From assembly GCA_022225965.2 (NCBI GenBank), contig JAKJXP020000150.1, forward strand, positions 1 to 64,000: a stretch of 64,000 bases of DNA, written 5' to 3'. This stretch comes from Diatrype stigma. Lineage: Eukaryota; Ascomycota; Sordariomycetes; Xylariales; Diatrypaceae. This document shows positions 33,728 through 46,715 of the stretch, in pieces (the first letter of the stretch is position 1; every line of letters starts with the position of its first letter). A model generated the notes under the pieces. That model did not search any database, was not told the DNA's origin, and saw only the letters and a program-made list of their open reading frames with translations. A program made the position numbers and the translations under genes.

Positions 33728-36700
33728 AATGGGAGTTCGAGAGTCTTGGTTCGGAGGCTGGAGACGGCGATCTTGATGGCCAAGGGGATACGGCGGGCCA
33801 GCACGGCTATATCGTCTACCTACTTCACTGGAAGGATAGCAAGCCGGAGTCACCATTGTATTTTTTTTTTTTTTTTTTTACTTTTTGTCACCTATAATGT
33901 CCAGCTGGAGGATGGGAGAGGGGGGGAGGGGCCTAAGGGGGTGTGAAGGGGGAGACAAGGCCTCGTCTGTCTCCCGAGAAGGTCACGTTCCTAGCCGGAG
34001 GGGCTTGTCAGAGCCAAGGAGAACCCGTCTCGCTCTGCGACCGCGCGCAAGAGATTAATGAGAGGCACGATGCCAGATCGACTAGAGAAACGTATCCGGG
34101 AGGAAGGGAAGGGAAGGAGGCGAGCGGGTTGTTTGAGCTAGGCGTGAGATATCTCAGCCCTGAAATCTCAGCTTGATGAGTTCGAGGTTCACCAGGTCTT
34201 TCTTGTTGTCAGACGCTGATGTTTCAAAGAGCTGATCATCAAACTTGGCGGTATGTTGGAGCCGAAGGGAAATGTTGTCATTGTAGTAGTTTGGGGGGGA
34301 TGGGGAGAAGAAGGGGAGGAGGCTGCAAGTTCCATTGCTGTTATACTTCGTACGACTGTGCTCAGACATGGCTCGACGTCCTTGTTTGCAACTCACTAAA
34401 CAACGATAGAAAGTCTCTTCAAGGTCTAGCACCTAGAGGATGTTACTTCGAAAGACCCAGCAGACGAAGCCTCTGACCAGAAAAAAATCATGGCAAGGTG
34501 GTTTAGATGGGCCTGGTGTACGGTAACACAGGCCATGGTTTTAATGCGGGATGGTGCATGTACCTGTAAAGTGAGGGCATGCATGAGATATGACTGCCAT
34601 GTGTGGCTGCAAGTCCAAATGTCTTCTAGTAGTATCCGATGCATGTCATGTCCCTGTCTCAACGTTGAAGAATCTATACAAACAGTCAGGGGTCACAGAT
34701 CCCAGGGGCGATCTACTAAACGAGGTTGAGGCGCAGTATAGATGGCCAATCTCGATTCGATCTCTACGTGGATGCTATACAGAGGCATCTTGAAGAAGGC
34801 TTATATTGGTCTGAGACCGTCCTCTATTTGATTCGTGCTGGATTGCGCTGTCCTGAGACGAGTCCAGGGACCTGGTCTCACTCCGTCAGATGCGGTGGAG
34901 ACGCATGGGAGCAAGGTCCTAGCCCAACTGGGGATGCAGTCTTCTAGAAATAGCAGATGTATATGTTCCCCATCAAGCTAAGCTAGGGTGTATATCGATG
35001 TGCGTGCCGGTGAGAGAGAAGGGGGAGTAATATGCCACATCGAGCAGCTCCAGGCAGTACGGGATGGGATGGCTTAGGAGAGCGCGAAGTGAAAAATGCA
35101 AAATGCAAACGGCACTGCTGGAGTTGTGTGTGTCTGCAGCGCGCCCTCCGTAGCAGTAGCAGATCTGACAGATAACGAATAGCTAGTCACCTTCGTCTAA
35201 GGTCGCCTGGGGTCGCCTGGGGCCGCCTGGGCCATGCTCCCAGAGCAAACATGACGAGGCTCTCTCATCGTGACTTGCTTCAACGGCTCTCGTCCTACTG
35301 GGTGAGCAAACGTGGAGTGAAACAGAAACTAAGTTACTCCTAGCTGGCCTGGCGGGAAGTCCATAGCCCATAGGTCAAGACATAGCTGAATGCAAGAGAG
35401 TTCTTCGTACGTGACGCAAATATTCGTAACTCGTTGCATAGGTGCATCGATACCTCGTATGACATTACGCGTGACGAACACTCCATCTCTGAGCAGAATC
35501 TCTGAGCTCTAGTTAAACCATGCTCGCTTCGTCTTAGAGCCATGCAGGTTGGCATGGCAGGTAGGCAAGTTCTCGGCGGGGTAAATTAGCTACTGGGTAG
35601 GTAGGAGGAGTTACAGAAAACCTCACCATCGCCCGAAGTGCTATACACCGAAGTCATTGGTCCGCTGGGCATGGGATAGCACCGGGGGTGTCCTGTACGA
35701 AGCATGCAATGCACAGTCTTCACCGGGAAGGGGAAAGGGATGGAATATGACAGGGCTGATCCATTCGCCATTCGAGGCACGACAGCAAACTCTTCGCCTT
35801 TGCTATGAGTCGAAGGGCAGCAATGCCATGCCATGCCATGCTATACCATGTTTGCTGCCAGATGTTCTGCAAGAGGTATACCATCACCTCCAGTCCCAGC
35901 ACGACGCAAACGAGGAGTCTGGAGGATCGCAGATCTGATAGTGGTGACACGAACCTGCTCCGCTGGATTCCGGCTTCCTCGCTCGGCGTTTGATGGTGCG
36001 ACCTAGGATGGACTCCCACTCTCAGGGCTTGCGCTTGCTTTGTCAAAGAGCACATAAGGCCACCATGCTCTGATCATGTCTGATCATGCTTAGGGTGGAG
36101 GCGACACCTTTCCTTGGGCTTCACTGAGTCACTTGACACGGCTAGAGAATAGGCATGGTAGAAACAAAGCCAAAACGCTTAGACAAGAAGGCGAGGCAAG
36201 ATCTGTGAGGCCTGCAAGACCTGCGCGAAGGGATGCTGCAACCAAAGAGAATAGAATAACGTGCCGTGTCTATGTCTATAGGCAACCTACGGAAGATTTG
36301 CGGGTCAATGAATCTCTAAGAGCTCTGTGACCTGTCAGTTCTTTAGTAGCAGATATCTGCCTGATGAACAGAGAGATGGTGGATCGAGTCGATAGGAGCA
36401 GCAGATAGGGTTGAGGCCAGAGATCCGATTTGAGGATCCTATCGAGACCTGTAGCGCTAGGCCTGGTACCCTGAAAACCCTGAATATGAACACTGCGAAC
36501 AGGGATAAATAAGCAGATGTCTTGCAGAGATAGATGACATATCTGCAGAGCATGCGGGACGAGCCTTGTAGTTTGCAGATGCCGCGCCGGCCTTGTCTAG
36601 CTGACCATCGCTCACATCTCATCGCTCACCATGGGGGGACGCTCGTCAAGCTCGGCATTACTTCGACGGGGACATCTACGCATTATCCATGTCGATATAG

Positions 36701-39700
36701 AGCAGCGAATGGCACCCACCAATGAACCGAGAGGAAAGCCCAGACGTACACGCTATAACCGGAGAGTCGGGGCTCCAGGAAGCCAGTTGACCAGTGCACA
36801 GCCTATGGTGACTACGGCCTCATGAATGGTCTTTTGCCTCCGTAGGCTTCTACCCGTAGACTGTGATTGGGCCAACCAGAGCATATAGACCGGAAAGGAC
36901 ATACTTCTCCACCAATGAGCATTATATTGCTAGGACCGAACTTGTATAGCTTCTAACCAGAACGGTATGTTTCGTTTGAAGGGCTTCGTGGGGGTCCAGC
37001 CAATGGCTACCTCCTATTTTAAGGGGGGGGTTATCGGCTGACAACCACGGCAACTCGTGTCGAAACTGAGCGAGCAGCTTGCAAAACCCCATCAGTGGCA
37101 GCACGGCATGAGATCAAGAGAGTAGTGCCAACCGAGGAATTACACAACCAATCCGGGCAAATAATATCTGATCAAGCTGTCGGGGCGCAACAACAACAAA
37201 AACAAAGAAGACACCACTCGTCACTGGCAGGCCACAGTCCACGGCCCACAGTTCACAGTCCACAGTCTATACTCCACAGTCCACACTCCACATGGCCGAT
37301 AGCTGCTGCTGCTAACGGAAATTTTCGCCCAAGGGTGACGGGCTCTTGCATAGGCCGCTGCCACTCATTTCTTGAGGGACCTGCACTCAACCGCAGTCTG
37401 TATCACTTACCACGAATGTGATTGGCTGGGTTCTGGCCACAGGTCTACAAGAGCTTGGGGAGGGGGGTAAGAATAGATGTGATTGCGTCAATCGCCATCG
37501 CAGTGTTAGTGTTAGTCCGATGAGAATACGCCGGTTCCCATTGGTAGGCAGTCCAATGCGACCTCCTCAGAGCCCCCTCCGGGCCAATGGGCATTTTTAG
37601 CTCTGGGTGGAAGATGGGGGAGGGGAGATCAGAAGTGGCGCTGGGCTGGGCGTTTCCCCAGAAATCGGATATGTTTCAGAGCTGCCGGGTCTACTCTACG
37701 ACGCAAGATATAAGATGTAATGTGGGCGGGCTCAAGCCTGACGGACTGTCGTGTAGGTTGGTACGGTTGGCGACGCACGACAGACGGTGCTCCTCGCCCT
37801 CTGCAGTGCCGCTGTCAAAGAATAAACGAATAAGCGGACCGTGAATGTCCATGTCCAAGTTGCTCTGTGACTGACACAGTCGATACTTGAAGCAGTACAT
37901 ACATAGCTAGGGATTCGGCGCTTGGTTTGGTTCGCAGCATACATATGCAACTTGACATGTATACTACATGTCTCCCTTCCCCCCTCCCCTTCCCTCCTAC
38001 TCTCCCCTCCTCCACTCGTCTTCCCTCCGCACCGATCTCTCTTTCCCTAGTGCGGCTCTCATATCTATAATACATCATCCCCACGCCTTCACAAAGGATG
38101 GATCCAGCCGGAGTTCCGGTAACTCTTAACGGCCTAGGATGAATCGAGGCGGAAAGGGGCATCGAAAGCGAGGAGGTCAGGACATCTGGTTGGCCTCTAC
38201 CAAGCCCGTCTAGCATCGAGCGTAGCAAGGACCCTTTGAAAGTAGATGTAGCCATCCAGAGAGACCAAGACAAGAAGGAACAAGACATGAATGATGCTGA
38301 AGCTGAGATCTCGGTCCGGACCAAGCAAAATGAGAGAAGCTAGGCGGTTGTGCCAGTTGCGTGACACAAAGGCGGGGCCCCCTTGCGGCCAACGGTCCAA
38401 CAGGCGAGCGGCATTGAAGGAGGGAAAGGCATCGGAGGTGTCGAATCGGGGGCGATGTAGGAACCACTTCCGAACTGCGCGGGTACTTATTTCGATCGTG
38501 AGCTATATAAATAGGGAGGAGGCCGTGGGGTCCAGATGGTCCTGAACATGTCCATCCAGGGGTTCCAGGTAGTAGTTAGGCAGAGGCAGAGCCAAAGGCG
38601 CAGTGAAAGATCGGCACCGCACTCTCACAAATCTCAGTTAAGCAGGTAGCTCGTGAGCCCCCACATCGGGAGAGACATCATGTCGCGCTTAGGGCCTGCA
38701 GAAGTCATGTTGTTGGCCTCGGTCGCACCAAGGAAGATGCAAGTTCCCACGATATCTGAATGATACTGGAGCCAACTCTAGCCACTCCCAGTTCATCCAT
38801 CCAACCTTCCAGCCCATCCGCAGGACGAAGATTCGATGTCGGACAGACGACAGCTGATGTTAGCAGTGCAGCCACTTGGCGCGTTCAAGTCAAGGCCCCT
38901 TCGGGGCGGATAAGGGTTGCCGATAAGTTTTGAAAGATAACCAGGGCCAGGGTGATGGGGTGACATTGGTGCCTGACCGAGATGTCATGTAGGAGCCGGT
39001 AGCTACCAGGTATGGGAAGATCATCTGAAGGTCCAGAGACACGTACATAACTGCATGGATTAAATACCAGTAACGTGGTGGAATCCATCCATCACAGATT
39101 GTACATAGACCGGGCTCTCGGGGACACACGTCATCGTCCCTTTATTTTTCTTTCTTTTTTTCCTTTCTTTTGTCCTTCATTTTCCCTCTTCTTCGTTTCT
39201 CACTCTGATTTCTCGAGTGCAGCGGCAGGCGACGTAAACTTACGCGCCCCTTGCATTACTTACCCGCTTCCATTATTCCACGGGGTTTCTTCAGGAGCTA
39301 GATGGTATCCGAGTCATAGGTTATATTACTCAGACAAACATATGGAACCCTGATTCAACATGCCCATATCCAGGCGTCCAAGCGTCCGGGCGTCCGGGCG
39401 TCCAAGCGTCGGAGAACATACATATGGATGTCATGATTAGGGTGTTGCTGTCTATAAAATTACACACGGCAAATTGGCAAGTACACCTCGTAAGAAGGAG
39501 ACATGAGGGTATGTAGCACGGGACCGCGGGAAACACGATGGCCTGAGAGCATCAGAGATTTGGTGTGGCTGGATGAAACCTCTGCTCCTGTGGCGGTGTA
39601 TTCGAATTCGAGTAGTCAACAACACCCTTTTATACCTTAATACAACATCCGGGACGTTTCGCGGAGTTGCGAAGCAGTCTTATTATTTGTAATCTTGTAC

Positions 39701-42095
39701 ATTCCCAAAGCTTGAGTCTAATACAGTCAGTGCTACCAGTATACTATAATAGACTGGGAATGTTGCACATATATTGGAAGTACTCCTTTGTCGCCCCTTG
39801 TCATCTGGCCATTTCAAAAATGACACCTCAATATATGGACCGTCTCGACTCGAGGCTAACTAGGGGCCGGCTCAGCATCTACCCGCATACAGCAAGCAAG
39901 TCGCTTGGCCACCCCTAGTCCTCGAGATTCCCTCAATACCCTCTGGGTCATTGATTGCAGATACCATATGAATCGTGATGCCATTCGGGAGCCACTGGGC
40001 TAGTGAATTTTTTACAGTTTCGCCAGTGTTATAGACAGGTTTTGCAAGACTTTAGGTTAGATGAATCCTTTTTAAGGGGGGCTATATAGGCGCAGTTGAC
40101 TTAAGTATTTTAATGCCTTCTATACCCATCCAAAGACGCTTCGAAAGGCAAAAGTTATACTACTCTTCGAATAAGACATGCCCGCCTCCGTGTTGTTGAA
40201 CTGCAGCAAAAGTGGAGTTGCCAGAATTATGACTATTCTGGATTTCATCCCGTGTCTTATTCCATCTATATTGAACTGATATCCTTCTACCCAGTTGTCT
40301 ACGCTGCTAGACTCACCATTTGTGCAAATCACTTGGGGGACGCTTGAGCAAGTATAGTCCCTCCGGTTCCGCCGGTTACGTAGCAAGCGAAATCGAATGA
40401 CATCTTGATCGTTTGTCATTAGCAGACAATCCAAATCCAACTAGATCTAACGTCACCTCGGATGATGAACTAGCCTCTTGTCAGACAGGACCGCAAGATG
40501 CTTCAGCGTCGGTCCGAGACGCGTTCGTCTGTGATATAATGTCAACGCTTGATGGTTCTTGTTCAGCTTTAAACCCGGTAAAATACCACATTCTTTTCTA
40601 CTTCAGAACATCCACCGAGGCTTTTTTCCCAAGGACTTATTATGGTCCATAATCACGAACCCCTCATCATTCCTGCATATTATCACCGCCCACACGTATT
40701 AATACATACTTAGTGTTGCAGGTCAGTGGCTCCATCCGGGGATAGGGGCTAGGATCAGCTCCATGGGAGCGGTATAAACTTGTATTTGAACATCCCTTCT
40801 GTATACCAACCAAACCGCTCCTCTGGCTCGAGCTCAGGGAGCTGGTATCGAGTCAGACAACTATCACTTTTTGCTGTATAGTCCATTCTCTATATGATCA
40901 ACTCAAATAGCATAGTAAGTGAGATGTATAGTGATGATGGGAGCGCCCAATTTTGCATCCTTCCTCAACAATCGCTCATGTGGAATACGCTGCTGTATGA
41001 TCAACATAATTACCCGGGCAAGGGTTCATTGGCCGGTGAAGTCGGAGCTGAGATGAATATGAATGACTTGGGAGACTAGGTAGTGAGCCACAGGAAGATT
41101 GCAGAATCAGCAGTGCGGCGCCCGACGCAACATTCCTTCTTCACACTAGAAAGAGCACGTTCACCGATAGTATTATCATTGGAAATGGCAACGAAATAAT
41201 ACCGTGAGGGCGAAGGGCAGGGGGAGTAGGTTGATGTATCAGGGCCACAGGGTCGTTAGTTACTGATCTCTATGTATGAAGGTCTGAAAGAATAAAGGAA
41301 ATCTTTTATCAACCCTAGCACGTTTAGAATGTATCGTCTGAGTTAGGGGAGACCATGATGAACTGACTATTCGGAAGTTCTGGGATAGATTGAACAGACA
41401 TATAAAACCCGAAGTCATGGAAGTCGTCAACTTACAAGAATGTCATTTCGATGCCTAAGGCGTGCTCGAACTCATCCAAGGGTCGATCTGCTGACATGCC
41501 ATTCGACCTATCGCCCCTTTGGCAAGTACCTAGTACTCATCTCAGCCCGGGCTCCATTCAATGAAAAGTGCAAATGGTAAGTCATCATCTTCAACGGCTG
41601 GTAAGCACCGTAGTCCGGGTGTTGAGATACTTCCTCTGTGTGCAGTCAAAAGAGCGATAATACCGAGACTACGGTTTTGGAGCGAACGTGACCATGGAAC
41701 ATGAGGCCAGGGTGCTGTGTATGTATGAAGGTATCAAGATTGACCACGAGCATGTGAAACTAGGTCTCGTGACGCACCGACTGTAGGTGAAAATAGACTA
41801 CATCCTCGTCCAAGCAAGCAGCTCGTATATTGTCAGAGGCTAGGTTTACGTCCCAAGCAAAATTATAGGGGAGGCCGGTTGTAAAGGGGGGGATGCTGCA
41901 AGGCGCCTTGTAGAATCATCGGTAGTTGTCCTGAATTAGTATTATATTGGTAGCAATGGGTATCGAGACCACGCTACCAGAGCCAGCAATACCCCTATTG
42001 ACCACGGTACGTCCACGTCCACGTCCATGACGGCACAGTACAGTGGTTAAGGCGATTTCTTGACAATAGTCGAAGCGTGACTTATTGGGGGCCAT
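33728..42095. other. 8.4-kb stretch without a recognised gene
   Basis: Many short open frames on both strands overlap one another and none resembles a known protein. Short repeats are present: copies of GGTCGCCTGG at about 35,200-35,230, ATGCC repeats at about 35,823-35,842, CCACAGT-type repeats at about 37,235-37,290, and five copies of an octamer around GCGTCCRR at about 39,372-39,411. The first 250 bases include a poly(T) run (about 33,858-33,880) and the promoter of the transcription factor. The long gap could be regulatory, hold non-coding RNAs, or hide a multi-exon gene I could not see. Confidence 0.4.
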
Positions 42096-43765
42096 CTATC
42101 TCCGTCGATAATCATCGCGGCCACCCCGACCTCTCTCTCCATCCCTATCCCTACCCTTATCTCTTGGGTGGCGGTCGTCATCGTGGCGCCATCCATCTCT
42201 GCGACGATCATCAACCCTACCCCACCGATCTCGGTCTTGGCCTCGGTTCCGGTCGTTATCCTGGGGTCTGTTATTTCTCCTGGGACTCCTACTGCGCCTC
42301 CGGTCTCCCCCATACTGGTCTCGCCCGTCAGCGCCACCACCGGGGCGTTCGTTGCGGTCGCGGTCGCGGTCACGGTCACGGTCGCGGTCGCGAACTGGAC
42401 CACGAGTCGGGGGCAGCCTCTCGTCCCGACCCCGGCCTCTGTTATGCTCCCCCCCACTGTTATGACCCCCTCTATCTCTTTCTCGCTCGTGACGACCGCG
42501 CATTTCCTCGTCGCTGTAAACCATGCTGTAGCGGCCTTCGTCGTCGTCGGGCACGTAGTCTTCCTCGCGGTACTTCCTCCACTTCTCGAGCCCCTGGACG
42601 CCACCCCATCCTCCTCCCCCTCTGCGTTTCCTCTTGGCGTTCTCGCCGCCCCGCCACACCTCGGCGAGCTTGCTGACGCTCTGGCTGAAGTCGACGTGAA
42701 TGCGGCGGTCGTCGATGAGGACGTCCTGCATCTTGAAGTAGGCGGCCTCGCAGGCGCCCTTGTCCTCGAACTCGACGAAGGCGTACTGTAGGCTGTCGCC
42801 CGTCTTCTTGTCGCGGATCACCTCGCACGAGAGGATGGTGCCGAAGCGACTGAAGATCAGCTCGAGATCGGCGTCGGTCGTGACGGGGTTCAGCTTGCAG
42901 ATGAAGAGGACGTTTTCCGGGGGCTTTACCTCGGCGAAGGGCAGGTCCCCCATCATCTCGAGCGTCAGGGCCTGGGCGCGGGCCTCCCTCTCGCGCCGCA
43001 CCTTCTCGGCCGTATCCTCATCCACTTCATCGTCCAGGTTCGCATCGTCGGCGATTCGCACGGTGGCAAGCTGGGCTTTGGAGGGCGGGGGCGACTGGCT
43101 GGGCTCTCGGAGCCCTGGAGGATCGTTGTAAGGATCGTCGAGGATGGCGGTGTGCTTTATGCGAATGTCTACCAGCGGATGGCCCTCCTTGTCGGTGATG
43201 GCATTGTTGATCTTTTCCAGGGCGTCAAAGCCCTCGACCACCTTGCCGAATATGGCGGCCTTGCCGTCTAGGTAATCGGTTTCATCGCCCAGGGTGACGA
43301 TGAACTGGCTTGCCGCAAGACGCACGTCAGGATCAGAAGGATGAGGCACGGTGGCCATTGAGACCGTACCTCTCTCAGCATGTTTTAATTTGGGGTGAAG
43401 GGTAGCCGGGAAGGTCTTCTTCGAGGCTCCCGAGAGGACTCCCCATATGGAAGAACCTCCATCAGAGGCTTCGGCGGTCGGGCCAAGAGGGTCGCCGGTC
43501 TGGAAGGAGAAGTTCTGTTGGACGGAGTGGACGGGGGAGAAGTTGTAATATTTTATCTTGCAGAGTTTGAGGAAGCTGTTGTGCGCACGCGTTGGTCAGC
43601 ATCCAAATGAATCTGGCATTGGAGCATGGAGAATGGGAGGATGGGCGTGTGGGAGCCGTTGAGACCACACGTTGAGACTACTTACTTCTCGCATTCCTTG
43701 GGCGCGTAATCGACGAGCAGGTCGATGACTATATCGCCGACACTGGTCTCGAGAAGGACCGACAT
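42096..43765 (-). CDS. cyp6: cyclophilin-RRM peptidyl-prolyl isomerase, PPIL4/Cyp6 family
   Basis: Two exons on the minus strand: 43765-43686 and 43575-42096; intron GT-AG, 110 nt; 519 residues. Exon 1 encodes [17 protein letters not shown] and the junction gives [18 protein letters not shown], as in PPIL4 proteins. Residues ~1-165 are the cyclophilin domain ([27 protein letters not shown]). Residues ~249-325 are an RNA-recognition motif: RNP2 LFICKL, RNP1-like YAFVEF. The last ~170 residues are Arg/Asp/Gly-rich with long RD repeats and a short RS element, as in splicing-associated proteins. The family acts in the nucleus on RNA-bound proteins and proline-rich tails. Alternating Arg-Asp is encoded by near-repeats of CGGTCG (+ strand about 42,355-42,395). 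Other long frames across this locus are shadows. Confidence 0.92.
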
Positions 43766-44183
43766 GACCCCCCTGATTTATTTCACAGCCTATCCCTGTG
43801 TTCCTGTAGTATACGGCTTGATCCGACTTCCTGGTGGTGCTGGGTAAGCGGCATCCCAATGAGTGGGAGGGAGAACGAGGAGGGTAGGTGATGGCAGGTC
43901 CCACTTCAGCCTTGTCACAGTTGGATCACGTCTGTGGCTGGGCGTGATGTTTCAGGCTTATGCCGAGGCTTCAGCTGGCTACCTACAGGTAGGTACTAGT
44001 TACTTTGTACGTAGGGACATCAGTTATTACATGTACATACATGTAGTCACTAACTAAGGTTCCCAGCTTTAATACAACCTATTGCCTAGGTACCTACATA
44101 GTAGGTGTATGTAACTTTCATGCATCTATGGTCCCGTCACAGCTACAAACAGACAAACAGCCATACAGCCATACAGCCACCAC
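43766..44183. other. intergenic, upstream of the cyclophilin-RRM gene
   Basis: About 420 bp with no gene. It contains several TACCTAGGTA-like short palindromes (about 43,980-44,110) and a direct repeat ACAGCCATACAGCC just before the next element. Confidence 0.5.
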
Positions 44184-44185
44184 TA

Positions 44186-44739
44186 CCCACCTGGTCTAAT
44201 ATCGACGATTCGGTTCACTGTAGTGAACCTGGGTCTTAAACTAGCAATTCGGCTAGCAACCGGCAATTGCTGCTACTTCCGAATATACTAAATTTGTATG
44301 GGAGCGCAAGTAGCATTCTTGGCACCTACTATCCGCTTAAGGCGAATTGCGACACGGTTACAGCAATTACAAGAGAAAATCAGCAAGGGGCTAATTGCAA
44401 AGGCTTCAATAACTTGAAGCCATTAACAATTATTGCAGCATTTGAATTGCAATCCGGAAGCTTCAAAAGCTTTAAATTAACGCGTTAGAATTGCAAATCA
44501 GAGATCTTGTTTAATTGCCTTCGTATTCGACGCTTAGACGTTGATATCATTAATTTTTTATCCGAATGATCGTTATTCCTATAGTGGGATTTGCCAATAT
44601 CCGGCGCTACATCATTTCCCATACAAATTAGGTGGTAAATTATATAGGGGTGGGGCAGTTGCCATTTGCTGTCCGAATTGCTAGTTTAAGACCTAGGTTC
44701 ACTAATGTGAACCGAGTCGCCGATATTAGGCTAGGTGGG
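44186..44739. mobile_element. 554-bp MITE with TA flanks and hairpin-bearing ends
   Basis: Inverted repeats of about 74 bp (44186-44259 and 44666-44739) with about nine mismatches, starting CCCACCT and flanked by TA on both sides (44184-44185, 44740-44741), which suggests a Tc1/mariner-type transposase. Each arm holds a perfect 7-bp hairpin GGTTCAC...GTGAACC with a 4-base loop (44212-44229, 44696-44713); the loops differ. No coding capacity. A further copy of the end motif TACCCACCTAG lies at 44847-44857. Confidence 0.75.
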
Positions 44740-44741
44740 TA

Positions 44742-46184
44742 ACTAGAATGTCACCCAGCCATAGCCCGACAAGCTATAAAGTTTTTCGTCAACGGGGTAT
44801 AACACGGCCTAGCTACCTAACTGTAGCTAAAGCGGTCAGCGCTAACTACCCACCTAGACGCATAAGCCTGCCCCTAGTTCGTCCATTGAGAAGCTGAAGT
44901 GCCTCATTGCATCATTGTCGTCTTTACCACCTGCACCCTGTTTCTGTTTAACGATTGCGGGTTTTCTTTTTCGTCGACCTGCTTGTGTACGGAGTATATG
45001 CTCCCATATGCTCCCATATACAATGTTCCCAGGCAAACCCAGCAAAAGTAATGTAGTCAGATCAAAGTATAAGAATCATCATGACGGGATATTGCGTATT
45101 ACACGTACATAGGTAATAAAGTATGCGGGTGAGTTGTGAGTTAGCCATGTCCTGCGTGCAGCCTGCTTCCCATCTCCGTCCCAACGGCAGCCAATTTCTC
45201 TGTCTCTCCGGTGCCTTCCGGTGCCGTCCGGTGCCATCAAATACTTACCGTACATATGTGTATGTGTCTGTGGATAGGCTCCTGGTAATACTCGGGAGGC
45301 ACTCACAGTCGGTGCCATATCTTCGGAAGAACAGCCTGACAATGTGTATTCACCTGGACATAGGAATCACCAATTCTGCAACCCAACGAGCCGAGGAAGT
45401 AATCGATATAAATTATATGATGTATTATGTAATGGCTTTCTTGCGCATAGCAAAACTATAATATATACTACACAGATGCTTGCTGGCCTGCTGGATTAAT
45501 TGTATAAAGATGGTAGGGTACAGCGTCCAGCCGATGCCACTGCATGTGCATGGATGTGCATGGATGTGCATGTGAATGTGAATGTGCATGTGCATGTGGC
45601 AATGAATGCAACAATAAAACCTGCATGTACAAATACAATAACTCTCCAAACGCCCAAGTCTGGTCTACCGTCACCACCAGCACCGTGATGAAAATGACTT
45701 GGACCGACTCTCAAAATCATGGAGACGGATGAACGGACGCTGATGGCCCTGTCCACCTGCCAAACCATGATACAAGAATAAACAAATAGGTATCAAATCG
45801 AAGCAGTCCAGGAACTGCACCGAGGCCCCAAACCGAGCCTAACCAAACCCAAGCAAACCCAATTCGGTTCCAAACCGGCCGGCCATACGCCAACCTGCCT
45901 GTCGTCCCATCATGCCCATCCTATCCCGTCTAATCCAATCCTCGCCGCCTAGGAGAAACTCTCGGGCATGTCACGCCTGTCCCGTCTTGTCCTGCCTATG
46001 GCATTGCTCGTCTGCTCGTTCGCTCGCTTGCTCACTCTAGTTGGCTTTTTTCTTTCCTTTTCTTCTACCCGTCCCTATCCCTGGCCCTACCCTTATCCTT
46101 TCCTTTTCCCTTCCTCTTTCCGGTGGTGTGGCAAGTCTCGATGAACTGTTGCAGCGCCTCCCTGGCCTTAGCCCGCCTCGCCTT
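44742..46184. other. intergenic with simple repeats
   Basis: No gene recognised. About 45,538-45,600 is a TGCATG/TGAATG-rich tract made of 6-bp units, which creates open frames with His/Met/Cys repeats on both strands. About 45,800-46,020 is rich in short CCCAAGC- and CCTGTCC-like repeats. Confidence 0.5.
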
Positions 46185-46715
46185 CTAATCGAAGCCGGCG
46201 CCTCCGCCCCCACCTCCACCTCCACCTCCGCCGCTGCTCCGTCGCCGCCTGCCGCAGCGCAGCTCCTTTTCCGTCTCCAGGAGGCGCGACTGCACCCAGG
46301 TGCGCATGGCGCGGTCTTTCCGCACGGCGTCGCAGTTAAGCAGCTCCGTCAGCGTGCGCTTGATGCCCTCGTTGACGTCCGAGAGCTTCTGCTGGCCCGC
46401 TGCCATCTCCTCCACCAGCGACTCGTCGAGCACCGGCGCGAGCGTGCTCCCGAACCTCGCAGCTGGAGGCGACCTTCGGCGACCGCCACTGTGACTGCGA
46501 GTGCTCCAGAGCGCTGTTGGCGGGCTGCTGGAGAACGACCGCGTGGGAGACGGCGACGGCGATGTGCCAGCTGTAGATGACGTCGTGTAGGATGGGCAGA
46601 TGTCGTGTAGTTGTTGTAGTACTTCCTCATGTTGGTTGTGTAATAGCAAATACTTTTGCATGGCGAATTGGGTGTTGTGGCCCATAGGCGATTCCGAGTA
46701 GTACGGCTCCATCAT
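46185..46715 (-). CDS. small hypothetical protein with helical core and poly-Gly tail
   Basis: A single exon of 176 residues on the minus strand, ATG at 46715. The N-terminal half has MGHNTQFAMQKYLLLHNQHEEVLQQL, here split as MGHNTQFAMQKY followed by a Leu/His/Glu-rich helix. A Ser/Thr/Pro-rich linker follows, then a second helical block with VNEGIKRTLTELLNCD and RTWVQSRLLETEKELR. The protein ends in an Arg run and eleven glycines. Two amphipathic helices joined by a variable linker suggest a coiled-coil or scaffold protein. I have a sense of similar fungal hypotheticals but cannot name a family or function. The pattern of third-position C/G and conserved-looking blocks supports a real gene. 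Confidence 0.6.
   Translation of the reverse strand: MMEPYYSESPMGHNTQFAMQKYLLLHNQHEEVLQQLHDICPSYTTSSTAGTSPSPSPTRSFSSSPPTALWSTRSHSGGRRRSPPAARFGSTLAPVLDESLVEEMAAGQQKLSDVNEGIKRTLTELLNCDAVRKDRAMRTWVQSRLLETEKELRCGRRRRSSGGGGGGGGGGGAGFD

Noticed and set aside
42047..42791. Long alternative frames on both strands over the cyclophilin-RRM gene
   Set aside because: They are low-complexity shadows of the Arg/Asp-rich coding repeat; the PPIL4 domains are in one minus-strand frame.
45425..45768. His/Met/Cys-repeat frames on both strands
   Set aside because: Products of the TGCATG/TGAATG simple repeat.
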